Source: Apiospora phragmitis (Eukaryota > Ascomycota > Sordariomycetes > Amphisphaeriales > Apiosporaceae). Taken from it: DNA of 64,000 bases. Positions 1-11,576 of the stretch are shown one piece after another. The stretch covers positions 1,178,001-1,242,000 of the forward strand of contig JAQQWL010000015.1 in assembly GCA_038363925.1 (NCBI GenBank), given 5' to 3'. The position numbers and the translations under genes were made by a program. Numbering within the stretch: the stretch's first letter is position 1; each line of letters opens with the position of its first letter. The notes under the pieces were generated by a model that had not been told where the DNA came from, ran no database searches, and saw only the letters and a list, made by a program, of their open reading frames with translations.

Positions 1-2400
1 AGATGTTTCGGGACGTTCTTGCATAGGAGTAGTGCATGTTGCTGCTTCTTGACCCGCTTTACCAAGCTGTCAGAAAGCAGACAGCAAACCTGTCGCGACA
101 AACTGATTGCTTTCCCACGAACATACGAAGTCTGACGGACCTCTCATGGGCGCGGGCAGCAAGCAGTCATGTCGTGGTTCGCCTTTGAGGCTGAAAAGGA
201 AAGAATCAATGCGGTCGGTGGGCCCACGCATCCATGGGCGTACATGGGCGTACATACATACAGGTAAAACCACGGGGGTCTACCGCTACTTGAAGGTTGC
301 AGCTGACTTGCAGGGGCCTAATCTGTACGAGGCCGAAAGAGGCAATGCAACGGTGCGATAGCCGGTAACGTTAGACAGGCTCGACAGATGGGAGAGAGAG
401 CCTCTACCGCCTGTTCATCTGAATCTTAGCTCACCTTCCAGGACACACATACCGATGGCGTGGCATATATGGGGATGAGGGGAGACTCCACCGTGCTCCT
501 CCGTGAGAAGTCGGTGGTCGTCGGTGAGTGTGTTTGGTATGGGGATTCTTGTTGAGCAACCAAAAGCAGCCTTATGGGTGTGTCGGATTTGGTTTCGCTT
601 CGATCGACCAGTCTTGCCGCCAAGGAAGAAGTGCATGGAAGATTTCGCGCAAGACCATCGGTCGACTCTATCTTGGTAGCGGGATGCCCAGCCAACCAGG
701 TGCTGCAGACAAGCCAAAAGCAAGAGAATTGGTACCAATCTGGCAGCGCATCCAAGGATGGAAGCAAGATGGAGTGTTGTGATGGTGGGCTAGCGGGCGG
801 ACGATTGGGACATGTGATGAGTTGGCACCCTCTAGAAAAGCGTGCGTGGTAAATGCGGATTGGACAGAGCGCCAGCGATGCAGCGGATAGGCTGCTGCAG
901 GCCTTAGGCCTTTTTGGGGCTAAGCTTTTAGCTCCTCCTGCCTCTGTGACTCCTGCCTCTGTGACTCCTCCTCTTCTAACCCCCCCTACTAGACCGTCCC
1001 AGTAACAGTCCCCCCTCCCTGGCTGTGCCCGCTGCCCGCAACCCTCTCCGGGGCCACGAGTGCCGAACGAACATGGCGTGTTCTGTCTGGGTTGCTGACA
1101 GCAAGCTTGGGAAGTACTGACCGACTTGCCAACACACCCCATAGCCATAATACGGCAAAAAGGCGGGATGACATGGGACGAACATACTGCACCAAAAAAG
1201 AAGCGCCCCGAGAAAGAAGGAAAAACGAAAGAGGGCTGGAGGTTGACGGGAAGAAACACGCATACGCCGGTCCCAGGTGCCGTGGCAAACGAATAGCATT
1301 GAAGACGGAGGTAATATGCATGGCCAACTCACTCATGACCAGCCAGTGCAAGCTGATTGCTTTCTTCTCTCACCTGCGAAACGCGAGGGGAGCTCCTCAC
1401 GGCGATTGCCATTCCGGCTACACTAAGTACCGTACATGCGCATAGCCCTCCTTCCAACCCACTGCCCGATTTGTAACTTCGCGCAGCAGCAAATGGAAGA
1501 GAGCGAGGTGAGCAAGAAAAGGGGGACTGTACATAACCTCGGCGGGCGGGCGCGCCAGCAGGGCAAAAGACAGGCCAGGGCGGGCAAGGCCAGGACAAGG
1601 CAAGCATAATAAAGTCCCGAGATCGTGCCATTTCGTGTCGAGATCCGGTTGCGGTAACTGCCTGGTTCGCCTACGTGTTACTCAAATGTGTTTCTGTGTG
1701 TTGTTGTGTCCAATGTTACTGGCCCAGGTGCAATTACCGCCTGTTTATGCATTCGGTGCGTGTACGTGTACGTGCAAATAGAGCGAAGTAGGAGCGGACT
1801 GGGCAACGGGAGGAGGAGGAGTTGTTGTAGATCACCCGAAAAGGCGGGTAGTGACGGAGAAGGTTTGAGACAAGGAGGGGAGGAGTTCTTCAGCTCAAGT
1901 CAAAATGGAGCTGTGATAGACGGGATCGGGATATGCTCGCTCTCGTGATAGATACATCTTGATGCACAGGCCTGGGAGGGGACATTGGGGTGATTTGATC
2001 AGATCGCATTAGAGAGAGTGTGAGAGAAAAAATAGGGCCTTGCAGATATTCGTATTGATCGTAGGGAACGGTGCTTGTGCTTGGCTTTTTTTGGCCTTCG
2101 CCTTCTACTTTCGGCCGGCATGAGCGACAAGCAGCGAACTCGTGGCCCAGTAATTGTTTCGCTCCCAGTCGTCTGCCCGCCTAACCGGAACCAGCAAAAG
2201 TCGGTTGCACCGCGATTTACCCCACGTCGGTCACCAACGCTGGCGCTGGCTGCTGGCCTCTGACCCTGACACCCTGGGAGGGAAAGGATCCACCAGTTTT
2301 TTGGACGGGCGCATGCTGTCTGTCGTGCCCGCTTGGTGCCGCTGCTGCTGGCCACTGATGCTGGCCGGGTACCTCAACAGGGCATTGATTCCAAGCAGCT
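1..2400. other. No supportable gene; upstream intergenic DNA
   Basis: This stretch has many short overlapping reading frames on both strands. None has recognisable domains, and none is joined to another by convincing splice sites. It contains a small tandem duplication near 945-972 (two copies of a 15-base CT-rich unit). GC content resembles the genic parts and there is no RIP signature. It may hold promoter elements for the large gene at 3115, but no specific site can be named. Confidence 0.5.
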
Positions 2401-2469
2401 AACCTGCCCTTATTTACTTGACGCAACCGAAACCCAGTAACGCCAACATTAAGAACACAGAACCCCTAA

Positions 2470-3114
2470 GCTCGTCGAGTCTAGGAACAGCTGTCTTTGC
2501 TTTTGCTTTTCTTCTTCTATCTCTCCTTCTTCTTCGCAATTTTCTCGACTCGTCAACTCCCTTATTTACCAGGACATCTCCCAGGTCACGTTCTTAGAGT
2601 CCGTCTCGAACAGCCCTTATACCCCCACAGTTGTCGCCTCCTTCACCAAACCTGATTTCAGATGACTTTGCGATGAGAGTAGCTGGCGCTCCAGCGACAA
2701 GCTAACGTCCAGCCAAACACCAACCCCGGCAGCTACGGGCGAAACGCGACCACGACTCGGTCCTCGATCCTCGAAGCCTCGGAGCCCCCAATATCAGACA
2801 CTACACTTCTCGATGCGTCAATAGCATCTTAAACGAGCCCCAACCCAATAACCTCGTCATCGCACCCACCTTAAGCTCCACCAGCGGCCCCCCATTTGTG
2901 TCGGCGCTGGGTAGTCGTGCTGGGTGACTGACTGACTCTCCTCCGTGCGCGTGCTGGCCCAACACAGCCTCACATGCTCCATGATGATTTCCATGCAGCG
3001 ATCCCTCTCTTCGCCAGTCTGCATTCATTCATCACCGCGTGAGTCGAGCTTAGGGATACACATCACATTCAACGTGTGGTTTGGCAAGGGAATGCCCGTT
3101 TCTGACTCCTCCCG
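2470..3114 (+). promoter_or_regulatory. Pyrimidine-rich leader of the large gene at 3115
   Basis: The roughly 650 bases before the large reading frame are rich in CT tracts, especially 2500-2560, a common feature of fungal promoters and 5' untranslated leaders. A short upstream frame begins with ATG at 3092 and ends at the TAG at 3124-3126, overlapping the proposed start at 3115. That could be an upstream ORF. Alternatively, an intron ending at that TAG could shift the true start. This is inference from composition and position. Confidence 0.35.
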
Positions 3115-6100
3115 ATGCATGATTTAGCCGTGTCTCCAACAACCACCACCAACCGGTCGCCCTCGCCTACACCATCCCCCGAGGCTCGCCCAAATGTGTC
3201 GCGGCGGCGTCGCAACCGATCGAGGAGTCCCGCCCGGGAAGAACCACTGCGAGAAACGGTGCTAACCCTACCGATGCGACGAAGCGCCGAACACGACAGG
3301 CGTGGATCTCCTCATCTGTCGGAAGGCGCAAGTGCGTATAAAAAACCTGTTGTAGCCCAGGCGTCCTCCCCGTCGCCAGTAGAACAGGACAAGAAGAACG
3401 ACTTCCTTCAACCCTCGGCCCCCATTCGGCCTGCCTTGAAGACCAAGTCCACACCAACATACAGCTATTCGCAGCCACTTCTACCTGATGTATCCCTATA
3501 TACGAATCCCCAGTTGAACTTGGATGGTGAGAGTACCACTCTAGAGGAGCTAGCCCATCTGGTTCGCCTGTCCAAATACCAGGAGCGCAAGCGCGCAAAT
3601 ACCCGGATACGCCTACAACGAAGCTTGGTCTCGACTGCCCTTTCCGCGAGGTTAACACGATGCGGAGAGATTACCCAAAGGAACCTAGCCGACTCCTTCC
3701 GGAACGAAGACAAGAAAGCGTTTGCTAACCTATATGGCGCCATCCACGATGTCCGGAATAGCTGCGAAGACATCCGTCGCTTCGCGCTTTTGGAGCCCGA
3801 CATGGAGAACCTGCAGTCCGCCCGTCTTTCCAGCGAGAGCTTAGAGGATCCCAGCAATACGCCAAGCAACACCGATCCTGGTATGTCGGTGACACCGTTT
3901 CTGATGGATATATCGGCCTCTGCCAGGGAGACCTTCCTGGATTTCTTTACCCAGCTGCGGACCAATCCCCACTACCTGGCCACGCGACTGTGTTCTCTAT
4001 CCAGTACCGAGCTCAAGGCTCTAACTACGTTTCACCAAGGATTGGAGCCTATAGAGTCCGTCTTGCCTTTCAACAGCCGTCCCAGTGGGCGAGTACACGG
4101 ACAGGCATCTAACCGGGGCCTTGGATCCAGCCCCAGCGCAGTCGAACGCCTTCTCTCCTTTCAGAGACACGACCCCCTATCTGCTCTCGTCCATACATGT
4201 TTTGCCAATTCCGCCGGACCGGACAGTGCCGAGGACAAGCGACGAACCGAGATCTGGGCCAATGCGTGTGCGCGGCTAATATCAGAAGCTAAGAACTCTG
4301 CTAGTGAGACCATACTGACCTCAGTTCTCAACGTTTGGTCTTCCATGCGGGACTGGTCCGGCCGGAGCAATCTGGAATGGTACCTGATGAAGATCCTCGA
4401 GGATGGTGCTTTCCTGCTCGACCGGGCAGAGGATTCCAATGGAACCAGGTTCAACATATCGGAATGGACCCACAAGGACAACATTGCCGCTGACGAGTTT
4501 TACGACCGCGCCATTGATGAGCTGTTCGAGATCATTGACGATGAGGATGCCACCGGCATCCCTGAGGGCCTCCTTGAACTAGGTAATGAGATCCTGCGCC
4601 GGCTCGATAGCAGGTTCGTTGAGAGCACTCGCAGATGGATCGTATCCAAATGGCTCTTCTCCTCTTGGTTACTCGCCGTGGTCATCCACCCGGAGAGCTA
4701 TGGCATGATGTCCGAATACCATATTACAGAGTATGGAAGACAGAAGATTCTCAAACAGGTAGCCCAGCGTGCCCAACAGCTGGTTTTGGACATGACCTGG
4801 AACACCCCTCACAAGCCAGTCTCTACTCCACCAAAGATCAAGGGCCATGTGGAAAACATCATGGCTCGATTCAAGCCATCCAGGGCTCAGAGACATGCCA
4901 GGCTACTGCCAGCCCGGTCCATCACTTCCCTCAGGGAAACGGCTGAGGTCCATCCATACTTGGTCATCAGCCCAGCTGATATCATTACCCTTATCAATGC
5001 TCTCTTCCCTGAGCAGCGGCGGCCACATTCCGCCCATTCCAGTATACGGTCTGGTGCACCTTCGATTTCCAATTTCTCTGCCATTTCCCAGCCCATTTCC
5101 ATTGCTACTTCGCGAAGTAATTTTGATACTGCTTCAGTGTTGAGTATGAGTGCGTCTTCTGTCCTCAGCGAGGCCACAACGTCCAAGGAGCCACTTCTGG
5201 AAGATCAGCTTGGACATGGGCCGCCACGTCATTCACCGCCGATCACTGATACTGCCAGTCAAAAACGCCCCAACAACTATGAAGAAGACGGCTACCGATT
5301 ACGGCTTGCCATGCACGAGATGGTCCAAATACTAGGGCCTGAGGTTGTCTCTGGAGCTTGCCACCCTTGCGCAGAGAAATGGGCTGTTGTGTTCATTTCG
5401 GCTGACGGACTCGGCCTGTCTTTGCAGATGACTTATGACCCTGACGATGAGCCAGAGGAAGAGAACTCATCTACCACTAGTGAGACAGAGGATGAGGATC
5501 CCGATGAGCGGCCGGAGCTGGACAAGGACTACCACCAGTTGCGGGATTCTGTTCTGAAGCTAGTGGAAGAGTTCGAGATACCGCAGGGGCTCGAGGACGG
5601 CGGCGCCAAGACAACGTTCAGTAATCGTGCGTCTGGCCTCAAGAAGTACAAGTCCAAGAACAAGATCCTCACTCCGGAGTCATCGATGGCCAGCCGAAAC
5701 CCTTATCGAAGGCGCGATACTGAAACAAGATCATCAAGCAGTACCTTTAGTTCTCCCACCCAGCCGTCGGACAAGGGTAAGGATCCGGCGGCAGTGGATG
5801 AACCGGAAACGACACCAGTGCTTGTTACTATGCTCACGGCTGCTTCCTCTCAATCCAGAATCCAGTCCGATTTCGTGTCAGCGCATCTGTACTGGAAGAC
5901 TTTACAACAGCTGAATGCCCTGGCATCGCCTTCTCTGCGCAAGAATGGTTTCGCTACGCTGCTCAACATCTTCTCCCGCGGGCCAAGAGACTCCATACGC
6001 AGGTCCGCCTCTGCCATTGAAGAGTATGATGCCTGGCTGGTCTGGCTCAAGCAAAGCCAGGAACGTCATGAAGGTCTGATTGACTCCATGATGAAGCGCC

Positions 6101-8436
6101 TTCGGGCACTTCGGGATAAGATGTGGTACGTGACCGACGTACACAACTCGGCACCATATGAGCACACTCGCAACATCTGCAGTGCATTGAAGATTATGGG
6201 TGTCCCACGAAGATGGGGTGCATTCCAACGCACTCGCGCTCAGCTTTCGCGGGGTCCTGCAGCCAACTTCCTGTATCGAAACGAATCCCAAATGGTGGAT
6301 CTTCTGGCGGCCAGTGAGGAACAAGGTGGTCCCAACAAGCTGAGTGATGATCAGGCCGAGAAGACGGCTAAGTGGCTTGAGGTGAATGGCATCGAGAACT
6401 TCTGTCCGGGTGAGGAGCGCATACACAGATTCTGCTGCGAGGTTGACAGCTGCATCAGCAAACTCGTTGGCGATACCATTGAGAGCGGTCCAGTACTGTG
6501 GTCAAGTGAGCTTTACACGCGCGATCGGAAATCTCTGGAAGGCACGAAAACTTCAGCGAGAGAAAAGGAGAGCTACTGGAGCGGAGATGATTCCGCAAGC
6601 GTCATCAGTGATGGCCGCTACACGTCAAACTCAAGTCGGCCAAATTCGATTGCTCGAGATCTGCGAGCCATGACAACGCACAACGTCAGCCAACTGTCTA
6701 TCGACTCCAGGTATAGCTACTCGAGAGCCAGCGTCGCGATATCTGACGTTTTCGACTCGCAAGATTACTTCGGAATGGCCTCGCCCGTGCATGCCATCGA
6801 TTCCAATGCCACGTTTTGGTCACCGTTCCAGTCAACCATGCCATCTTGCAGCTCCGTCACCTCCCGAGCCCAGTCTCCAACGACAAGTATCACGAACTTG
6901 TCCAGTGCCTTCTCCTATCCACCTCAACGTTCTTTCCCTTCCCACCAATCCAATGGTCGCCCGGGCACTTCGACTTCCTCCAATGAAACCATACATCTTC
7001 AGCGACTTTCCGAGGAGAAACAGCGTTTCTTGGAAGAGCTCAAGCAGACATTGACTACTCTTCTGCTGTCTGAGTTTGGAAATTACGCGTTCTCCAATGG
7101 TTCTGAGACCGACTCTTGGTTCGGAGGGCTTGGCCAAGAATGCATCGATCGACGGCAAGCACAATGCCTCGATCAGCTCGCTGCCAAGAAAGAGAATTCC
7201 GGCAGAGGTACTCCAAAGCACAGAGTGCTCGGAAAGAAGAAGAGCTTCGGCAATCTTCGTGGCGCAGATGATCACGGTAGCGCCGATGGGGCCGGAGAGG
7301 GCTCTGAAACTGCCACTGTCCTCAGCAATGACAGCGCGGCAACGATCGAAACTACGCGTAGTCGAGGGTCGACCTCAACAACCAGGAACGAGACTGGCGA
7401 CTTCCCATTCAGTAAGGCCTATAAGCGCCTACTGGGGATGTTCTGTGTCCACCCCAACCCATACGTGAAGCTTGACGCTCTCAACAAACTAAAACATTTG
7501 ATCATAGCATCGCTATCGACTAGTGGACGTCGGCCCAAGTGGGGTCTGCGAAGCAGCGCCATGGCGCAGGAAGACGGGAACGTCGCCGGCAACTCCAAGA
7601 TTATGGAACAAACTATTGACAATGTCAGAGACCGACGGTCGCAAACCATTACATCACCTGTTATCTCTCCTATGCAGCCAAGGTCTGGCATCAAGGACGA
7701 TGCCCGCTCCGTCATCTCGGTCAATCCCGCAAGCACTGATGCTATCGCCAATGTGCTCCAATCGCTCTTCCGGGATCCCAGCATACGCCCGAAGACACTT
7801 TTCAGGGATCTCCAATTCATTGCTGCTCTCGTCCCGGCCGACACCCTTGACAAGACCGACAAGGGGAAGGCCTTCTGGGACATGGGCCTTGCAGCGCTGG
7901 CGGTGAAGCAAGATGTGTGCCAGACAATGGTAGAAGCTGCGGACGAGATTGTGAAATTGCATACACAGACACAGCCGAGAAAGACATCGGTGAGCAGTGA
8001 AGGTTCCACTAACACGTCCCGTTCGGTATTGCCGTATTCGCTGGGAGACGCCGCCCGCATGTGGACCATCACTGCAAAAGAGGGAGACGCGACGGCGCAG
8101 AGAGAACTTGGGCTGTTCCACCTGAGCAATCCCGAACTAGTAGAACGAACAACCTTGCCGCTCTCCAAACCGCGAGAGGTCTTCAAACAGACTGTCATGG
8201 AGAAGTTTGGCGCACGGTCTGGTAGCAGCTCTAGACACTTTGGGGAGAGGGCCCGGGCTGGACTCGGTGGAAATGCGCCCTCTATGGGCATGAACGACAG
8301 CGGCAAGGACGGCGATGTGAGGAGCGACCCAGCCCTCATGTGCGTCGCGATCCACTGGATGGAAGCTGCCGAACAGGGTGGCGATGAACTGGCCAGGACC
8401 TTCCTGGGCCAGAATGAGATGATGGGTTTGGGATGA
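3115..8436 (+). CDS. Large Ser-rich protein with C-terminal Sel1-like segments, function unknown
   Basis: A single uninterrupted frame of 1773 codons, by far the longest in the window. The N-terminus (about residues 10-120) is Ser/Pro/Arg-rich and probably disordered. Residues about 140-700 are mixed helical sequence. An acidic stretch lies near residue 774 and further Ser-rich linkers near 850 and 1150-1310. The last 135 residues hold two segments resembling Sel1/TPR-like repeats (starting near 1641 and 1740, with the pattern A-x-x-W and a following G-x-x-x-A). No signal peptide or membrane segment is evident. Sel1 repeats usually serve as protein-binding scaffolds, so a scaffold role is only inferred. 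The start is the first in-frame ATG, but an upstream intron cannot be excluded. I do not recognise a named family. Confidence 0.85.
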   Translation: MHDLAVSPTTTTNRSPSPTPSPEARPNVSRRRRNRSRSPAREEPLRETVLTLPMRRSAEHDRRGSPHLSEGASAYKKPVVAQASSPSPVEQDKKNDFLQPSAPIRPALKTKSTPTYSYSQPLLPDVSLYTNPQLNLDGESTTLEELAHLVRLSKYQERKRANTRIRLQRSLVSTALSARLTRCGEITQRNLADSFRNEDKKAFANLYGAIHDVRNSCEDIRRFALLEPDMENLQSARLSSESLEDPSNTPSNTDPGMSVTPFLMDISASARETFLDFFTQLRTNPHYLATRLCSLSSTELKALTTFHQGLEPIESVLPFNSRPSGRVHGQASNRGLGSSPSAVERLLSFQRHDPLSALVHTCFANSAGPDSAEDKRRTEIWANACARLISEAKNSASETILTSVLNVWSSMRDWSGRSNLEWYLMKILEDGAFLLDRAEDSNGTRFNISEWTHKDNIAADEFYDRAIDELFEIIDDEDATGIPEGLLELGNEILRRLDSRFVESTRRWIVSKWLFSSWLLAVVIHPESYGMMSEYHITEYGRQKILKQVAQRAQQLVLDMTWNTPHKPVSTPPKIKGHVENIMARFKPSRAQRHARLLPARSITSLRETAEVHPYLVISPADIITLINALFPEQRRPHSAHSSIRSGAPSISNFSAISQPISIATSRSNFDTASVLSMSASSVLSEATTSKEPLLEDQLGHGPPRHSPPITDTASQKRPNNYEEDGYRLRLAMHEMVQILGPEVVSGACHPCAEKWAVVFISADGLGLSLQMTYDPDDEPEEENSSTTSETEDEDPDERPELDKDYHQLRDSVLKLVEEFEIPQGLEDGGAKTTFSNRASGLKKYKSKNKILTPESSMASRNPYRRRDTETRSSSSTFSSPTQPSDKGKDPAAVDEPETTPVLVTMLTAASSQSRIQSDFVSAHLYWKTLQQLNALASPSLRKNGFATLLNIFSRGPRDSIRRSASAIEEYDAWLVWLKQSQERHEGLIDSMMKRLRALRDKMWYVTDVHNSAPYEHTRNICSALKIMGVPRRWGAFQRTRAQLSRGPAANFLYRNESQMVDLLAASEEQGGPNKLSDDQAEKTAKWLEVNGIENFCPGEERIHRFCCEVDSCISKLVGDTIESGPVLWSSELYTRDRKSLEGTKTSAREKESYWSGDDSASVISDGRYTSNSSRPNSIARDLRAMTTHNVSQLSIDSRYSYSRASVAISDVFDSQDYFGMASPVHAIDSNATFWSPFQSTMPSCSSVTSRAQSPTTSITNLSSAFSYPPQRSFPSHQSNGRPGTSTSSNETIHLQRLSEEKQRFLEELKQTLTTLLLSEFGNYAFSNGSETDSWFGGLGQECIDRRQAQCLDQLAAKKENSGRGTPKHRVLGKKKSFGNLRGADDHGSADGAGEGSETATVLSNDSAATIETTRSRGSTSTTRNETGDFPFSKAYKRLLGMFCVHPNPYVKLDALNKLKHLIIASLSTSGRRPKWGLRSSAMAQEDGNVAGNSKIMEQTIDNVRDRRSQTITSPVISPMQPRSGIKDDARSVISVNPASTDAIANVLQSLFRDPSIRPKTLFRDLQFIAALVPADTLDKTDKGKAFWDMGLAALAVKQDVCQTMVEAADEIVKLHTQTQPRKTSVSSEGSTNTSRSVLPYSLGDAARMWTITAKEGDATAQRELGLFHLSNPELVERTTLPLSKPREVFKQTVMEKFGARSGSSSRHFGERARAGLGGNAPSMGMNDSGKDGDVRSDPALMCVAIHWMEAAEQGGDELARTFLGQNEMMGLG

Positions 8437-11400
8437 GCACAGTACCCCGCCCATGTCCACGAGGAGAAGGAGTAGGCGTACAATTTTCTTTTCCTTTTAT
8501 CATTTTTCCTTAGACTTTATACCCCCTGGATATACCGCATTTAGTTAGCCTCCTGATATCACCCTGTTACGGGCTTTCGCAAAATGGGTTGGTTTGTTGC
8601 AATGGGCTTTCGACTCTTCCTTGGGACAGGCCAACTCATCATTTTACGCTCTTCGCTGGTCGGCTTGCTTGCTTACGGGATGCATGTCTTCATGCTTCTT
8701 TTTTTTTATTACTTGGGTACCTAACCTCTTCTACCTACTATCATCACCATCGTCAAATGTAGCGGAGTTGGTTCGTATACCTGATGCATTTTCATATGCC
8801 ATTGATTTGGCGGGAACCATCCCTGGATGGAAGGAAGGCTGTTTGAAATACCCTTTTGTCGTTTTCCATTACTCTCTTGGGCTTTCTTTCTGTTGGTTCG
8901 CGTTCGTTCGAACATGAGGATATACCATTGCCTTTGTCGTCGCTGGTGTCATCGTCTTGATGAGCCTTTGCTTGGTGATGATCCCTTGGATCTGGGATCG
9001 GTCATATATATAGAGATTTGAATGCATTTACGATGCGTGTAGTGGCAGACACGTGTACGATGACGCTTCAGCGTCGGGTTCTGGATACACCAATGATAAT
9101 AAATGCCAATTAATGGAATGATCTCAATGGGTAATGTCGTAGATCCAATCAAGAAATCGTGACCTCAACAGAGTACAACCTGAACATATGGGCGGCAATC
9201 GTAGCAGGTCTTTCTCGTTGCCCTTGTTGTGAGTAGGCATGGCTTAGATATCTACTTACTCAAGTAATCAGCCAACGACAACTATGGTATACGTACTTGC
9301 TGGGAAACTTACTCACCCTTTTTGCATTTGTACGCCTTGAAGATCGAAAGCGGCTGGGCCACCGGCGCCAGAAAGTGCGGGAACAAGATCCCTTAAATCA
9401 ACCACTGCTACACCTACCGACTCTCCGCGTTAGGTAGTATTACTCTTTTTTAGAATGAACGGGATGTTTCAGGAGGTAATGAAGGCAACTCCTCGAATAA
9501 ACGGTGAATCCACCCCCCCCTCAGACACTGGGATAACGAGGAATAACGGCTGGAAGAGGACGGAATAATCACCGAGAGTCGCTTACGCCCATTACTATAG
9601 CGCACGAATCCTGACAGAGCATCGAGGTTGTATGGCATGGCAATAGTGGATAGATATCATGTTGTAGCTCCGTATCCCTCGGTGAAGGGTGCAAAGGAGT
9701 ACACCCCCTATCGTGGTTCCTCCTGGTTGCAAAGGGCAGATTGACAGCCTGTGTACAAAGTTTGAATTATGAGAGTCACGATCCTGGTTATTCCCGCGCT
9801 CTTGTACACTCGCAACAGTGCATTGGACTTCACCCGACGGAAGACAAAGCAGGGCCTGTGATGGTCATTGGGCGTTCCCCCAAATTCTCGGCGCCTTGGT
9901 CATCGCTCCGTCCGTACGGCCGCATGAGTCGAATAACATTGCTTGCAACGAAGTGGCTTTGCGTGGGTACCACCCCTTGTTATTGCCCAGTTGGCAATTC
10001 TGGTAGGTGCAGTTGATATGGTCCTGATTCATAATAGATAGGGGCCAAGTACGAGCCGTGGCTGCTCCAATATGTTTGATGTTAGGCACTCTGCCGGGTC
10101 CCTAAATAGCTACAATACGGAGCCGCGTAGGAGAGACGTCGCATTTCCGTGATAGCTGCTAGACCTACACTTTCATCCAGAATGACCTTTTGTAAGAGCA
10201 CGACGCGAATCAGCTAGGCTTATATGACTGTAAGCCGAAAAAAAGATGAAAAGCTGCAGCTAGCGTTGGAAAGAAACACGTTCTTCACCGCTGTTGTTCA
10301 GCTTGAATGTCATCAAGTGGATCGTCTGATACGTTGCAGGTTGGTCACCAGCTGAGATTCACGTCTGAAAAAGGAAAAATAGGAATGACCGATGCATCCT
10401 AGCCTTGGATTCAACACGCCCTTTATGAGAAACAAACTCCCACGAGTCATTGGGCTGAGCCGTACCACGTAGTACGACATATACGACAAGCAAAAGACCC
10501 TTGCCCTACCACGTGAATTGTTTCTATCCAACTAAAACTATGGATGATAAGTACTTTAAAGCACAAGACGAAGCATATAAGACGGGAACCTGTTTTTAGA
10601 TGTTTTGAATACCACGAACAACCCAGCACACGCAATCCAGACCTTATTGAATCGATTATACTAGACGCAATACGCCGACGCGAGTTATAAATGGACTTAC
10701 GGCTAACCTCTTTGCGTCTCTTCTCAGGGGGTGTCTATACCAGCAGAAAAAAAAAAGAAAAAAAAAAACTCGGGCTTCTCATAGTTGCATGCATTATCGC
10801 CACCCACTCCATTCTGGTGGGCAGAACCATTGCAATCTTTCTCTTCCGAGCCCGGGCAACTCTACTGGGCAACGTATGGCAGAGCGTCGCGCAGGTGGTT
10901 TTGAATAAGACCACAGGGGGTTCCGTGGAGGGTGGATTCCATAGCGGACACTGCGTATGATCCGGAGTACAAATCGGCCGTTTTGATTTGGAGGAGGCAA
11001 AACGGACGGAATGAATTTGGCTTATTACTGGAATTTTCGTCTAGACTTCGAATTTCCTTTCCGAAGTCGTAGAGCTATCCTACCGGCCTCTAAACTACGG
11101 AGGTCCAGCTAGCGACAGAGAAGCCGCTCGCATAAGGTGTATTTTTGTATCCTCGATTGTTACTATTTTATTTGAATTCTTAGCGAGTTCCTGATAAATT
11201 TCAATTCATTCTCTGTTATGTTTCCTATGTGTATAGGTCGAACACATCTAACTTTACAAAGCCACCGTGAGCTGTAGTATAGTTGATAATACAATTCTTT
11301 TAATCTGCCGATTTTAAGTTACGAGCTGTGTAAGTAGAAGGTCGGATGAACAAGCGCCCTGGGCTCGAGGGGACACCCACTCTGATGATGATGATGTTTA

Positions 11401-11494
11401 GTATATTAGCTACATAACCAGTGCTGGTGGCGGTAAGAAACCAGCACCACTACAAATCCATTCGTGGATAGCTTCGGTCTATAGCCTACACGCA
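8437..11494. other. Gene-poor interval
   Basis: About 3 kb downstream of the large gene has no supportable coding region. Small features are a near-pure A tract at 10747-10769 and a run of GAT repeats near 11383-11396. GC content falls gently towards 11 kb without the CpA depletion seen at 15-25 kb. Short frames near 8594-9021 overlap the likely 3' untranslated region of the preceding gene. Confidence 0.5.
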
Positions 11495-11576
11495 TTACCA
11501 AGCAAAGCAAGATCCCCTTTGGGCCTTGAAACAACAGCTCTCTGTCCCTGGTCCGGTGGCGATTGCAGTGCCATTT

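Noticed and set aside
426..1259. 277-codon minus-strand frame
   Set aside because: No domains, odd composition rich in Cys, Pro and Arg, and overlapped by other equally long frames; taken as chance.
7419..8483. 354-codon frame antisense to the large gene
   Set aside because: Shadow of the 3115-8436 coding frame, without any family features.
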